From contig NZ_CP048878.1 in the NCBI RefSeq assembly GCF_011009015.1, positions 2,455,001 to 2,519,000 of the forward strand: a DNA stretch of 64,000 nt, read 5' to 3'. Shown piece after piece: positions 48,924 through 61,162 of the stretch. Each line of letters opens with the position of its first letter. Position 1 is the first letter of the stretch. The notes beneath the pieces are model-generated. The model ran no database searches. It saw nothing but the letters and a program-made list of their open reading frames with translations, and was not told where the DNA came from. A program made the translations under genes and the position numbers. Source of the DNA: Spartinivicinus ruber (lineage in GTDB: Bacteria > Pseudomonadota > Gammaproteobacteria > Pseudomonadales > Zooshikellaceae).

Positions 48924-49907
48924 ATAGCTAAATTCCTGAAATCCGGCGGAATGGTGCTTTTTTCCCAAGCTGAGCGAAATAGCTCATTGTGTTGTTTGAC
49001 ATAGCCAGCATCATTAAAGTTCGCGACGGCTTCATAACGGTCTCGGTCCATAATCTCTAACCAACCCTGTCGGTCAACCAGAGCGGTACCTAAGCTATCC
49101 AATGGATAGTGGGGGTGCACCAAATGAACCGCAACCAGACTGGGGATTCGTTGTTGTAAAGCAAAGAGCGGGTGAAATTGGCGAACTAATGGTTGTGGGT
49201 CTGTCACCAGGATATCGACTCGACTGACGGGGTTACGTCGGGCAAAAGCTGATAAACTGGCAACCACCATAGGGTGGCCAAACACGCTGACATCCAAGTC
49301 AGGAGAGAATACCCGAATATGCTCATCTGCTTGATTAATCAAGCTAACCAGGTGACTGACAATGGGCTCATGGCCCGTAAGTCGGACAGGCTCATCATCT
49401 TTACCCAGAACAAAGGGACAGTCTCCGCTACTGGTTTTACTAGCTCGGGGCTCGTAATCAGACTTGTCAGGCGCTTTGCGAATAGTGAAGGGTTCATCGT
49501 GAGGCGGTGGTGTATAAGGCATAGGGGGCCACTGTCCTTGCTGCCAGCAGAGTTGCCAGTTTCCAGAGTCTAACTGGTTGATCCGTTGAAAACCGACGGC
49601 TTCAAACCAGCTAGCCCACTTTCCATCTGCTTGGCAGTGTAGTTGGGTGATGGCTTGGTCAGAGGCTTTATCAATAACAAATTTGAGTAGCTGCTGTCCC
49701 AAGCCTTGATGCCGGAAGCTCGGATTAACCCATATATGATCGATTCGGTGGGGATCGCTTAGCAACCATACTGAAGCGACCAACAAGTCATCCCCTTTGA
49801 TAATCACATAGGGCACTGCATCATCAAGTTGATGAGCATTATCTGGTGCGGGAGGCGGCTCAGCAAGTGCTTCAGACACTTGCTGCCATTGTTCCAGGGA
49901 TACGGCT

Positions 49908-49936
<29 letters not shown>
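48920..49936 (-). CDS. GNAT acetyltransferase fused to DUF7931-like domain
   Basis: 338 aa. Residues ~40-140 are a GNAT fold; RIDHIWVNPSFRHQGLGQQL holds the acetyl-CoA loop (RHQGLG). Residues ~185-330 form a second domain with SLINQADEHIRVFSPDLDVS and ILVTDPQPLVRQFHPLFALQ, resembling a phospholipase-D-like fold without clear HKD motifs. The substrate is unknown. It overlaps the roxA 3' end by 29 bp; an ATG five codons later would reduce that overlap. It is part of a conserved string with roxA and purB. Confidence 0.8.
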
Positions 49937-52477
<2,541 letters not shown>

Positions 52478-52546
52478 TTAAGATAGTAGTTGGAGTCAAC
52501 TAATTAGTTAATAAATTAAACATTAAAGCAACAAACTATTGTGTAG

Positions 52547-53170
52547 TTAATAGCCAAGGTGATTGAGGGCAGAAAGTAATTTCTTGCGATAAAACAATAA
52601 ATGCCAGCGCCGCCCCCCCACTTGATACCAAAGCATGGCTGACCTTACCCCTGCGAGCAGGGTTGCGCGAATTTTATCGGCATTAGCCTGCTGTTGTAGG
52701 TACTGGGGATCGCCTGTGACCTGAATTCTTGGTCGCAATGTGCTGATGGTGTCAAGGTAAAGTGAAGCTAAGTTGGCCATGACATTGGTGTGGTTAATAC
52801 CAAAGTGAGCGACCTGGTCTTGCACTTGTTCCAGCCGTTCACTGATGGTTTTTAGCATGTGGGGGACTTTGCTTAGCTTGCGTTCGAGATGTATGAGTGT
52901 CAGCGCATAACGGATTGTATCGGTATGGACTGGCTGGTTATTTTTCCGCTCAAGAATTTGCCTGAGAATATTGAAGCCGATGGTTAGCCCAGATAGCCCA
53001 TCATAGACAGCCTCTACATTTTCTGGATTGGTAGACAAAATACTGCTAATGGATGTTTCTAATGCATCAGCAGGTGCTTGCCCTTGCTTGGCAATTTGCT
53101 CCACCAGATGACTTGCCTGAAATACACCAGCTAAAGCAATGAGTTGGTTGTGATAGTTATGTGATGCCAT
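52547..53170 (-). CDS. hflD: High-frequency lysogenization protein HflD homologue
   Basis: 207 aa, all-helical. IALAGVFQASHLVEQIAKQG, then IGFNILRQILERKNN and LTLIHLERKLSKVPHMLKTI match HflD. In E. coli it is membrane-associated and favours lysis by binding phage lambda CII; its normal role is unclear. It always lies between mnmA and purB in this group, here 29 bp after mnmA. Confidence 0.93.
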   Translation of the reverse strand: MASHNYHNQLIALAGVFQASHLVEQIAKQGQAPADALETSISSILSTNPENVEAVYDGLSGLTIGFNILRQILERKNNQPVHTDTIRYALTLIHLERKLSKVPHMLKTISERLEQVQDQVAHFGINHTNVMANLASLYLDTISTLRPRIQVTGDPQYLQQQANADKIRATLLAGVRSAMLWYQVGGRRWHLLFYRKKLLSALNHLGY

Positions 53171-53199
53171 TTAATTCTCAATTCATCAGAGGCAATCAA

Positions 53200-54297
53200 T
53201 CAAGGGGCGCAACTTGCGATAACCCCACCACCTAAACAAATTTGATCATCATAAAAGACCACCGACTGGCCTAGGGTTATGGCCCGCTGGGGCTGGTCAA
53301 ATGTCACTTGATAATCGCCATTGGGTAGCTGCTCTAACAAGCAGGCTTGGTCCTGTTGGCGATAACGGATTTTTGCAGTTAATCGCGCTGGCAGTGAGGG
53401 GGGCTCACCCGCTACCCAATCTATGGTTGGGGCAATCAGGCGCTGGGCAAAAAGTAATGGGTGATCAGTGCCCTGAACAGCAATGAGTACGTTGCGCTCT
53501 AGATCTTTGCCAGCAACATACCAAGGTGCTTCTTGGGCGCCTTTTAAACCCCCAATACCCAACCCTTGGCGTTGGCCAATGGTGTGATACATTAGCCCTT
53601 GGTGTTGGCCAATCACTTCACGCTCAGGTGTTTCAATATTGCCTGGTTGCGCTGGTAGGTATTGTTTTAAAAAGTCACTAAAGCGCCGCTCACCAATAAA
53701 GCAAATACCGGTACTGTCTTTTTTATCGTGGGTGATCAAATCATGCTGTTCAGCAAGATTACGAACCTCTGGTTTGGTTAACTCACCAACTGGAAATAAG
53801 GTTTTGGCAAACTGCTCCGCCCCAACTGCATGTAAAAAGTAACTTTGGTCTTTGTTGTGGTCGAGCCCTCTTAACAAGCAGGCTTTACCATTGATTATGC
53901 GTTTACGGGCGTAATGGCCAGTGGCAATATAGTCAGCACCTAGGACCACGGCATAATCCAGAAAGGCCTTAAATTTAATTTCTTTGTTGCAGAGAATATC
54001 TGGGTTGGGAGTGCGTCCAGCCTGATATTCATGTAGGAAGTGTTCGAAAACGTTGTCCCAATATTCAGCGGCAAAGTTTGCTGTGTGTAAGGAAATTCCC
54101 AGTTTGTCGCAAACCGCTTGAGCGTCAGCTAAGTCTTGTTTGGCAGTACAGTATTCAGTGCCATCGTCTTCCTCCCAGTTTTTCATAAACAGCCCTTCAA
54201 CTTGATAGCCTTGCTCTTTCAGCAAGAGGGCTGAAACCGAAGAGTCTACACCACCTGACATACCAACGATGACGCGAGCGGGATGATTATCAACCAT
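53200..54297 (-). CDS. mnmA: tRNA 2-thiouridylase MnmA
   Basis: 365 aa. The PP-loop [16 protein letters not shown] binds ATP. The catalytic cysteines lie in [12 protein letters not shown] and [14 protein letters not shown]. MnmA puts sulfur at C2 of wobble U34 in tRNA-Lys, -Glu and -Gln, receiving it from TusE. mnmC, also in this window, completes the C5 side of the same base. A NUDIX gene is 39 bp upstream. Confidence 0.97.
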   Translation of the reverse strand: MVDNHPARVIVGMSGGVDSSVSALLLKEQGYQVEGLFMKNWEEDDGTEYCTAKQDLADAQAVCDKLGISLHTANFAAEYWDNVFEHFLHEYQAGRTPNPDILCNKEIKFKAFLDYAVVLGADYIATGHYARKRIINGKACLLRGLDHNKDQSYFLHAVGAEQFAKTLFPVGELTKPEVRNLAEQHDLITHDKKDSTGICFIGERRFSDFLKQYLPAQPGNIETPEREVIGQHQGLMYHTIGQRQGLGIGGLKGAQEAPWYVAGKDLERNVLIAVQGTDHPLLFAQRLIAPTIDWVAGEPPSLPARLTAKIRYRQQDQACLLEQLPNGDYQVTFDQPQRAITLGQSVVFYDDQICLGGGVIASCAP

Positions 54298-54336
54298 TAT
54301 TAAACCATGTACATCATGTTAAAAAAGCCAGCTATT

Positions 54337-54783
54337 TTACTCATCCTCGTGAATAACTGCCAATGGGTAACGTATTCCTGCAAGATAGTCTTTAATACAT
54401 TGTACGACCAGTGGGCTACGCAAGTGAATATTAGGGTGGCTGAGCTGCTCTAAGGTTAACCAATGAGTTGCTTCAATATCGGGGTCAATGACATGGTCTG
54501 GATGGTGGTGAACAGGTTCAGCAATAAAGCAGTAGCGGTGGAAGGTAAGGTCATTAGCTGGCGGTCGATAAATATACACTCCTAGCAAATAACTGGGCTT
54601 TACTTCCCAGCCAGTTTCTTCAAAGGTCTCCCTGATAGCTGCTTCGACTATTCTCTCATTAGCTTCTATGTGTCCGGCAGGCTGGTTGAATACTAACTCG
54701 CCTTTAACCTGCTCACTAACAGTTAAAAATGTTTGGTCTTTTTCTACGACGGTGGCCACAGTGGCTCTTGGGGTCCAAATCAT
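54337..54783 (-). CDS. NUDIX hydrolase, NudJ-like
   Basis: 148 aa. The NUDIX box is complete: a Gly and Glu in GHIEANERIVEAA, then RETFEETGW. NudJ (YmfB) of E. coli, a thiamine-pyrophosphate and nucleotide phosphatase, also sits next to mnmA, which supports that comparison. It is cytoplasmic and is first in the string NUDIX-mnmA-hflD-purB-roxA-GNAT-secretin-like. Confidence 0.85.
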   Translation of the reverse strand: MIWTPRATVATVVEKDQTFLTVSEQVKGELVFNQPAGHIEANERIVEAAIRETFEETGWEVKPSYLLGVYIYRPPANDLTFHRYCFIAEPVHHHPDHVIDPDIEATHWLTLEQLSHPNIHLRSPLVVQCIKDYLAGIRYPLAVIHEDE

Positions 54784-55170
54784 AGGGTTTGTCTCAGCTT
54801 TGTAGAAAGCGCTTAACAGGCAGTTAGTTGAATAGTCATCAAATGTTGGCTAAAAATCAACGACAAGTAAAACGAATAGTAGTTGTTGTATAAATATAAA
54901 AAATAACCAGGATTAATGAGGTTTATGTAATAAAACTACAAATACTGTCATAATACCCGACAAAATAGGGCCAGTTCATACTGTCGTGAATCATACAGGT
55001 TTTTATTTAGCGTCTGTTACCACGACAGGGCTTGTTTAGTTCTTGCACTAAAGGTAAAAGGCTAATCAGAAAAAGTAGGTGACAACTTGTAGAATAACTA
55101 CAACAATAATCCTGTTTTAGCATTTTGATAGGCTTTAAAAATTAACCTAACCAGAAAAACGGAGTAGAGA
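54784..55170. other. Divergent intergenic region NUDIX / icd
   Basis: 387 bp. It contains an 8-bp inverted repeat (CTGTCGTG at 54981-54988, CACGACAG at 55021-55028) and a small palindrome (TTGTAG/CTACAA at 55087-55103), both of which could serve icd control. No gene and no clear promoter box pair was found. Confidence 0.5.
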
Positions 55171-56430
55171 ATGGGATACCAAAAAATTCAGGTACCAACG
55201 ACAGGCGAGAAAATAACTGTTAATGCTGATAACTCCCTGAATGTACCTAATAATCCTATTGTGCCCTACATCGAAGGGGATGGCATTGGGGTTGATGTAT
55301 CACCTGCCATGATCAAAGTGGTCGATGCGGCTGTTGAGAAAGCTTATGGTGGTCAGCGTAAGATTTCCTGGATGGAAGTCTATGCAGGAGAAAAAGCCAC
55401 TCAAGTATACGACGAAAACACCTGGTTGCCTGAAGAAACTCTGGAGGCTTTTAAAGACTTTGCCGTGGGCATTAAAGGTCCGCTGACTACCCCCGTCGGT
55501 GGTGGTATTCGCTCTTTAAATGTAGCTTTACGTCAAGAGCTTGATCTGTATGTCTGTCAGCGGCCAGTGCGTTGGTTTACTGGAGTGCCTAGCCCTCTCG
55601 TGAACCCAGAAAATGTAGATATGTGCATTTTCCGTGAAAACTCAGAAGATATCTATGCAGGTGTTGAATGGAAAGCGGGTACACCAGAAGCTGATAAAGT
55701 AATTAAATTTTTCAAAGAAGAAATGGGTGTCACTAAAATTCGCTTTGACACCAACTGTGGTATTGGTATTAAGCCCGTTTCGGAAGAGGGAACGAAGCGC
55801 TTAGTACGTAAAGCAGTTCAGTATACCATCGATAATGATAAAGCTTCACTTACGTTGGTACACAAAGGCAACATCATGAAGTTTACTGAAGGTGCTTTTA
55901 AAGAGTGGGGTTACGAGTTAGCCCAGCAAGAGTTTGGTGCTGAGTTATTAGATGGTGGCCCATGGTGCACCTTTAAAAATCCAAAAACCGGTAAAGAAAT
56001 CGTTGTTAAAGATGTGATTGCTGATGCTATGTTGCAACAAATTCTATTGCGTCCAGCTGAGTATGATGTGATTGCTACCCTTAACTTGAATGGTGACTAT
56101 TTATCTGATGCATTGGCTGCTGAAGTGGGTGGTATTGGTATTGCTCCAGGTGCTAACTTAAGTGACACCGTGGCTATTTTTGAAGCCACTCATGGTACTG
56201 CACCTAAATATGCTGGTCAGGATAAGGTGAATCCAGGGTCATTAATACTTTCTGCTGAGATGATGTTGCGTCATATGGGCTGGACGGAAGCAGCTGATCT
56301 GATTATTAAGGGAATGGAAGGGGCTATTTCTGCTAAAACGGTTACTTATGACTTTGAGCGGTTAATGAGTGGCGCAAAATTATTAAAGTGTTCTGAATTT
56401 GGCGACGCTATGATTGAGCATATGGGCTAA
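55171..56430 (+). CDS. icd: NADP-dependent isocitrate dehydrogenase
   Basis: 419 aa of the E. coli-type homodimer. [20 protein letters not shown] holds the substrate-binding and phosphorylation Ser. [32 protein letters not shown] and [14 protein letters not shown] follow. It makes 2-oxoglutarate in the TCA cycle and may be controlled by AceK phosphorylation, though aceK is not here. A terminator follows at 56603. Confidence 0.97.
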   Translation: MGYQKIQVPTTGEKITVNADNSLNVPNNPIVPYIEGDGIGVDVSPAMIKVVDAAVEKAYGGQRKISWMEVYAGEKATQVYDENTWLPEETLEAFKDFAVGIKGPLTTPVGGGIRSLNVALRQELDLYVCQRPVRWFTGVPSPLVNPENVDMCIFRENSEDIYAGVEWKAGTPEADKVIKFFKEEMGVTKIRFDTNCGIGIKPVSEEGTKRLVRKAVQYTIDNDKASLTLVHKGNIMKFTEGAFKEWGYELAQQEFGAELLDGGPWCTFKNPKTGKEIVVKDVIADAMLQQILLRPAEYDVIATLNLNGDYLSDALAAEVGGIGIAPGANLSDTVAIFEATHGTAPKYAGQDKVNPGSLILSAEMMLRHMGWTEAADLIIKGMEGAISAKTVTYDFERLMSGAKLLKCSEFGDAMIEHMG

Positions 56431-56602
56431 TTTTTACACTTTTTAGTTATTTTTCTGCCTAACTATAAATTAAATGGTTGCATATAAGTAATCGAATATT
56501 AATATGTAGTTAGGTGGTAATAACAAAATTGTTTAAAAATAAATCGGTTGGTTGTTTTTATCCTTAAACTGAAGGGTATTGGTCTTTAAAAATAAGCCAC
56601 CA

Positions 56603-56641
56603 AAAAAGGGTCTTAATACCCATTGTATTAAGACCCTTTTT
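56603..56641. terminator. Bidirectional terminator between icd and cspD
   Basis: AAAAAGGGTCTTAATAC pairs perfectly (17 bp) with GTATTAAGACCCTTTTT around a 5-nt loop. A and T runs on both sides allow termination for icd (+) and cspD (-). Confidence 0.9.
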
Positions 56642-56686
56642 GTCAGTTGCTGTAAACAGCAATCTTTATTGTTGTTAGTTTATTTT

Positions 56687-56980
56687 TTAGTCTTCTAATG
56701 CTGCTTCCTCTCGCTGGTTAAAAGTGGATACTTTCACACCTGGCTCTGAAACTGCTATCGAGCCTCCGGCATCCTGGGGTAAAGGAACAATATTAATGGC
56801 ATGCAATCCCTTCGGGCCTTGAAGGATATCAAAGTTGACGGGTTGGCCTGCTTTTAAGGTTTTGTAACCATCCATCTCAATCGATGAGTAGTGCACAAAC
56901 AGGTCTTCGTCACTATCCTCTGGTAAAATAAATCCATAGCCTTTGGCATTATTAAACCATTTCACTTTACCTGTTGGCAT
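56687..56980 (-). CDS. cspD: Cold-shock-domain protein CspD
   Basis: 97 aa. The cold shock domain (residues 1-68) has both RNP motifs, GYGFILPEDSDEDLFVHYSS being the key stretch. A ~28-residue tail follows the domain, as in CspD-type proteins. E. coli CspD inhibits replication in stationary phase. The frame is open upstream, but the ATG at 56980 (MPTGKVKWFNN) with AGAGGGA before it is clear. It is divergent from clpS, the standard arrangement. Confidence 0.93.
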   Translation of the reverse strand: MPTGKVKWFNNAKGYGFILPEDSDEDLFVHYSSIEMDGYKTLKAGQPVNFDILQGPKGLHAINIVPLPQDAGGSIAVSEPGVKVSTFNQREEAALED

Positions 56981-57213
56981 GCTTAATTCCCTCTGCGATA
57001 AACTCCTAATTGGAGTAGTTCCTACAACACTATGCAACCTTGTCCCTAGGCAACATAAACGAAAAAAACCATCAATGATGGTTTTAAAACTAGTGTTTAA
57101 CATGAGAAGGCTTCTGTCAAGTAGTTCAAAGCTGCAAAAGTTTGATTAACAGAGTTATCATAATAAGAATTCCATAGAATAATTTTTCTTGTGAATAGGG
57201 TTGAGTATTAACG

Positions 57214-57576
57214 ATGGGTAAATTAAAAGAACTTCGTCTAACATTAGATAGTGAGGATGGAACCGGCGATCTAGACGGAGATGGGCAAGTTGTGGTGGCG
57301 CCGGCAAAGCCTGCTTTGAAACCACCCGCTATGTACAAAGTAGTACTCATCAATGATGATTACACCCCAATGGACTTTGTTGTTGAAGTACTACAGTTGT
57401 TTTTTAATATGAACTGGGAGAAAGCTACCCAGATCATGCTAACAGTCCACACGCAAGGGAAGGGGGTTTGTGGAGTGTTTACAAAAGATGTTGCTGAAAC
57501 TAAAGCAGAACAGGTGAATCAATATTCAAAAGAGAGTCAGCATCCCCTGTTGTGCAATATTGAAAAAGCTAATTAA
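57214..57576 (+). CDS. clpS: Clp protease adaptor ClpS
   Basis: 120 aa. A flexible N-terminus (~1-35) precedes the folded domain. [20 protein letters not shown] forms the N-degron pocket with the Asn-Asp pair, and [20 protein letters not shown] follows. ClpS delivers proteins with N-terminal Leu, Phe, Tyr or Trp to ClpAP. clpA begins 26 bp downstream. The transferases Aat and Ate that make such ends are a few kb away. Confidence 0.96.
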   Translation: MGKLKELRLTLDSEDGTGDLDGDGQVVVAPAKPALKPPAMYKVVLINDDYTPMDFVVEVLQLFFNMNWEKATQIMLTVHTQGKGVCGVFTKDVAETKAEQVNQYSKESQHPLLCNIEKAN

Positions 57577-57602
57577 TCAGCGGAACCTAAGGTACCAACG
57601 AT

Positions 57603-59867
57603 ATGTTGAATAAAGACCTCGAAGTGACCTTGAATCATGCCTTCAAGGATGCTCGTGCCAAACGTCATGAATTTATGACGGTGGAGCATCTGTTGTTGGC
57701 GCTGCTGGATAACGATGCAGCAGCCAAGGTATTGAAGGCCTGTGGTGCTGATATGGATCGCTTGCGCAGGGACTTAACTGACTTCGTCGACTCAACCACG
57801 CCCTTAATCCCCAGCAATGAAGAAGACCGGGAAACTCAACCAACGTTAGGGTTTCAGCGGGTGCTTCAACGTGCCGTATTTCATGTGCAAAGCTCAGGAA
57901 AAAAGGAAGTGACTGGCGCCAATGTATTGGTCGCCATTTTTAGTGAGCAAGAGAGTCAAGCCGTTTATTTCCTCAAACAACAAAACATCGCCAGGATAGA
58001 TGTGGTTAATTTTATTGCTCATGGTATTTCTAAAGTATCAGGGGCAAGCAGTGACCAGGAAGAAATTGGTCATGAGCAAGGAGATGATGAGGCGGCGACC
58101 GATACCGGCACCTCATCGAATCCATTAGAAAACTTTGCCACTAACCTGAACGAACAGGCTAAAGCTGGCCGGATTGATCCGCTGGTAGGAAGAGACCAAG
58201 AGCTGGAGCGAGTTGCACAAATTTTAACCCGTCGCCGCAAAAATAACCCTTTATTGGTGGGTGAAGCGGGGGTAGGGAAAACAGCGATTGCGGAAGGTCT
58301 TGCTAAGCGCATTGTTGATGGAGAGGTTCCTGATATTTTAACTGATGCCACGATTTACTCTCTGGACTTGGGAGCGTTGCTTGCGGGGACCAAATACCGT
58401 GGTGATTTTGAAAAGCGATTCAAGCAGCTGCTGGCAGAGCTTCGTAAGAAGGCCCATGCCATATTATTTATTGATGAAATCCACACCATCATTGGTGCCG
58501 GTGCTGCATCGGGTGGGGTGATGGATGCTTCTAACTTATTGAAACCCTTGTTGACCTCTGGTGAGCTGCGTTGTGTCGGCTCGACTACGTTTCAGGAGTT
58601 TCGTGGTATTTTTGAAAAAGACCGGGCTTTGGCACGGCGCTTTCAAAAAGTCGATATTAATGAGCCCAATGTGGAGGATACCTTCCATATTTTAAAAGGA
58701 CTGAAACCCAAGTTCGAAGAGCATCATTGTATTAAGTACACGGAAACAGCCCTCAGAGCGGCTTCAGAACTGGCAGACCGTTATATTAACGACCGCCATA
58801 TGCCTGATAAGGCTATTGACGTGATTGATGAAGCAGGGGCTTATCAGCGTTTACAGCCAGAAAACAAGCGGAAAAAAACCATTGGTGTGGGTGATATTGA
58901 GTCGATTGTGGCGAAAATTGCCCGAATTCCACCCAAAAATGTGTCTGCTTCTGATAAGGAAATTTTAGAGAAACTGGAACGTAACCTGAAAATGGTGGTA
59001 TTTGGCCAGGATGAAGCCATTACTTCATTGGCAACAGCAATCAAAATGTCTCGTGCTGGTTTAAAGGCTCCAGAGCGTCCTGTAGGGGCTTTCCTATTTG
59101 CTGGGCCTACTGGGGTAGGTAAAACTGAAGTGAGTCGTCAGCTGGCTGAGGTGCTCGGTATAGAGCTGGTTCGGTTTGATATGTCTGAGTATATGGAGCG
59201 CCATACTGTATCGCGATTGATTGGAGCGCCACCAGGTTATGTTGGTTATGACCAAGGTGGCTTGTTAACGGAAGCTATCAATAAACAACCCCACTGTGTG
59301 CTGTTATTGGATGAGATTGAGAAAGCACATCCGGAGGTGTTTAACTTGCTGTTGCAAGTGATGGATCATGGTACGTTAACAGACAACAATGGTCGTAAAG
59401 CTGATTTCCGTAATGTCATTATTGTGATGACAACTAACGCTGGAGCTGAAACTGTTAGTCGTGCTTCGATTGGTTTTACTGAGCAGGATCATTCTACTGA
59501 TGGAATGGAGGCTATTAAGAAAACCTTCTCACCAGAGTTTCGTAATCGCTTAGATGCCATTATTCAATTTGGTAGCTTAGATCCAGACGTGATCAAGCAT
59601 GTGGTCGATAAGTTCTTGACTGAGTTACAAGTGCAGCTTGATGATAAGAAAGTATTGTTAGAGGTTGATGATAGTGCACGTGCCTGGCTGGCAAAAGAAG
59701 GCTATGACAAGCAAATGGGCGCACGCCCTATGGCACGAGTTATTCAGGAAAATTTGAAAAAGCCACTGGCAGAAGAAATCTTGTTTGGTCAGCTGGCTAG
59801 TAATGGTGGCAAGGTCCACATTTCTGTGAAAGATGATGCGCTGGTGCTGGATTATGAGGCAGCCTGA
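57603..59867 (+). CDS. clpA: ClpAP protease ATPase subunit ClpA
   Basis: 754 aa. The N-domain (~1-145) binds ClpS. The first AAA module has Walker A GEAGVGKTAIAEGL and Walker B ILFIDEIHTIIG. The second has GPTGVGKTEVSRQLAEVLG and CVLLLDEIEKAHPEVFN. The IGF-type loop for ClpP contact is represented by ASIGFTEQ. It unfolds substrates for ClpP, which is not in the window. The stop codon lies in the loop of a small hairpin. Confidence 0.97.
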   Translation: MLNKDLEVTLNHAFKDARAKRHEFMTVEHLLLALLDNDAAAKVLKACGADMDRLRRDLTDFVDSTTPLIPSNEEDRETQPTLGFQRVLQRAVFHVQSSGKKEVTGANVLVAIFSEQESQAVYFLKQQNIARIDVVNFIAHGISKVSGASSDQEEIGHEQGDDEAATDTGTSSNPLENFATNLNEQAKAGRIDPLVGRDQELERVAQILTRRRKNNPLLVGEAGVGKTAIAEGLAKRIVDGEVPDILTDATIYSLDLGALLAGTKYRGDFEKRFKQLLAELRKKAHAILFIDEIHTIIGAGAASGGVMDASNLLKPLLTSGELRCVGSTTFQEFRGIFEKDRALARRFQKVDINEPNVEDTFHILKGLKPKFEEHHCIKYTETALRAASELADRYINDRHMPDKAIDVIDEAGAYQRLQPENKRKKTIGVGDIESIVAKIARIPPKNVSASDKEILEKLERNLKMVVFGQDEAITSLATAIKMSRAGLKAPERPVGAFLFAGPTGVGKTEVSRQLAEVLGIELVRFDMSEYMERHTVSRLIGAPPGYVGYDQGGLLTEAINKQPHCVLLLDEIEKAHPEVFNLLLQVMDHGTLTDNNGRKADFRNVIIVMTTNAGAETVSRASIGFTEQDHSTDGMEAIKKTFSPEFRNRLDAIIQFGSLDPDVIKHVVDKFLTELQVQLDDKKVLLEVDDSARAWLAKEGYDKQMGARPMARVIQENLKKPLAEEILFGQLASNGGKVHISVKDDALVLDYEAA

Positions 59868-59875
59868 AGGCTGCC
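59858..59875 (+). terminator. Hairpin around the clpA stop codon
   Basis: GGCAGCC pairs with GGCTGCC around TGAA, which contains the clpA stop. There is no T tract, so a terminator role is doubtful. Confidence 0.25.
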
Positions 59876-59918
59876 CTCGTAATCCGATTATGGATATAAC
59901 TAGCTAGATCCAGCAGGA

Positions 59919-60137
59919 TTAACGGGCACGATAAGTAATACGACCTTTGCTTAAATCGTAAGGTGTCAGCTCAACCCGGACCTTATCACCAGTTAAAATA
60001 CGAATGTAGTTTTTGCGCATTTTTCCAGAAATATGGGCAGTTACTACATGGCCGTTTTCCAGTTCGACACGGAACATTGTATTGGGCAAAGTGTCGATCA
60101 CTGTGCCTTCCATTTCAATAGAGTCTTCTTTTGCCAT
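59919..60137 (-). CDS. infA: Translation initiation factor IF-1
   Basis: 72 aa OB-fold protein. [20 protein letters not shown] starts it, and [19 protein letters not shown] and [16 protein letters not shown] complete the family pattern. It binds the A site of the 30S subunit during initiation. The ATG at 60137 gives the standard 72-residue length; an in-frame start four codons upstream is less likely. Its upstream region carries strong inverted repeats. Confidence 0.97.
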   Translation of the reverse strand: MAKEDSIEMEGTVIDTLPNTMFRVELENGHVVTAHISGKMRKNYIRILTGDKVRVELTPYDLSKGRITYRAR

Positions 60138-60454
60138 TCGGCTTAGCACCTCAATGCGTTGATTAGCTGAGAAGCTAACTCAGTATAAATCAGCTAGCTT
60201 GATATAGTCTCAATATAAGCTAGCTGATTTATATCAAGATAGCTTCTGGTAAAACGGGCTGCATTCTGCCTGAAAACTAGTCTAGAAGTAAAGGCTATAA
60301 AGGTCTAGAAAACTAACTTTTTTAATATAAACGCTTTAAAAGCCGCGTTTTTATTAAGTATGGCGCGGTTTTTTAGGAGGCAAATACAGTATTGAAGCTC
60401 AAGCGAGGAAATGCGCTGCTAGTAATAAAACTAAAAAACTATGTTACAACCGCC
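60138..60454. other. Intergenic region infA / ate with inverted repeats
   Basis: 317 bp. Next to infA lie several AGCT-rich inverted repeats (listed separately). At ~60341-60375, AAAAGCCGCG and CGCGGTTTTTT form a GC stem with a T run on the plus strand, although no plus-strand gene precedes it. No tRNA was found, although tRNA genes occur near infA in some relatives. Confidence 0.5.
60163..60238. repeat. Overlapping inverted repeats upstream of infA
   Basis: TTAGCT/AGCTAA pairs at 60163-60178. A perfect 16-bp pair, ATAAATCAGCTAGCTT (60185-60200) with its complement (60217-60232), follows. A 9-bp pair, CTTGATATA (60198-60206) with TATATCAAG (60230-60238), overlaps both arms of the 16-bp stem, so the two folds exclude each other. 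Confidence 0.85.
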
Positions 60455-61162
60455 TTATAAAACTGCCAGCCATTGGTGATCCAAATAAATCTCTAGTGGC
60501 CTAAACTCCGTTTTGTAGCTCATTTTTTGGCATTCCTTGATCCAATAGCCCAGGTAAACGTAGGGTAAACCTAAGGATTTAGCCAGGTAGATTTGCTGAA
60601 GAATACAATAAGTCCCCAAGCTGTGCTTGGTCAGTTCTGGCTCAAAAAAGGTATAAATAGCTGATAGCCCTTTAGTCAGTTCATCCATTACTGCCACTGC
60701 AACCAGTTTATTGTCTAACCAGCACTCCATAAATTTACAAAAAGACCAGTCACCTACTAAGAAAGAATTGAACTGCTCTTTGCTGGGAGGAAACATATCA
60801 CCATCAGCATGTCTGGCTTCAATGTAACGGGCATAAAGCTCATAGTATTCATCACAATAGTGAGGTGGACAAATGCGTAGGGAAATGTCTTGGTTTGTTT
60901 TTAAGATCCGCTGAAAACGACGCTTGTATTTAAACTCGTCCACTTTGACGCGTACTGGGGTACAGGCGCAACAAGCTTCACAATGGGGGCGGTATAAATG
61001 TTGGCCGCTCCGTCGAAAGCCTAAGTCGGTCAACTGACTGTAAAGGGGCTTCGAGATAATAATGTCAGGATCAAGAAACAGCGTGGTTGCCTGTTGCTTG
61101 GGTAAATAGCTGCAGGTATGGGGTTGTGTGGCGTAAAACTTTAAAGCTTTCAGGTTGCTCAT
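60455..61162 (-). CDS. bpt: Aspartate/glutamate leucyltransferase (Ate/Bpt)
   Basis: 235 aa. CSYLPKQQATTLFLDPD, then GFRRSGQHLYRPHCEACCAC with the cysteine cluster, VKVDEFKYKRRFQRILKTN and VYLGYWIKECQKMSYKTEFR match bacterial proteins related to eukaryotic arginyltransferase. In bacteria the enzyme adds Leu to N-terminal Asp or Glu, making a ClpS substrate. The start overlaps the aat stop (ATGA). Confidence 0.95.
   Translation of the reverse strand: MSNLKALKFYATQPHTCSYLPKQQATTLFLDPDIIISKPLYSQLTDLGFRRSGQHLYRPHCEACCACTPVRVKVDEFKYKRRFQRILKTNQDISLRICPPHYCDEYYELYARYIEARHADGDMFPPSKEQFNSFLVGDWSFCKFMECWLDNKLVAVAVMDELTKGLSAIYTFFEPELTKHSLGTYCILQQIYLAKSLGLPYVYLGYWIKECQKMSYKTEFRPLEIYLDHQWLAVL

Noticed and set aside
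54981-54998. LexA-like box before icd (CTGT...ACAG)
   Set aside because: The spacing between half-sites is 10 bp instead of 8, and icd is not an SOS gene.
60138-60454. tRNA gene near infA
   Set aside because: I looked for a cloverleaf and a TTCGA-type T-loop on both strands and found neither.
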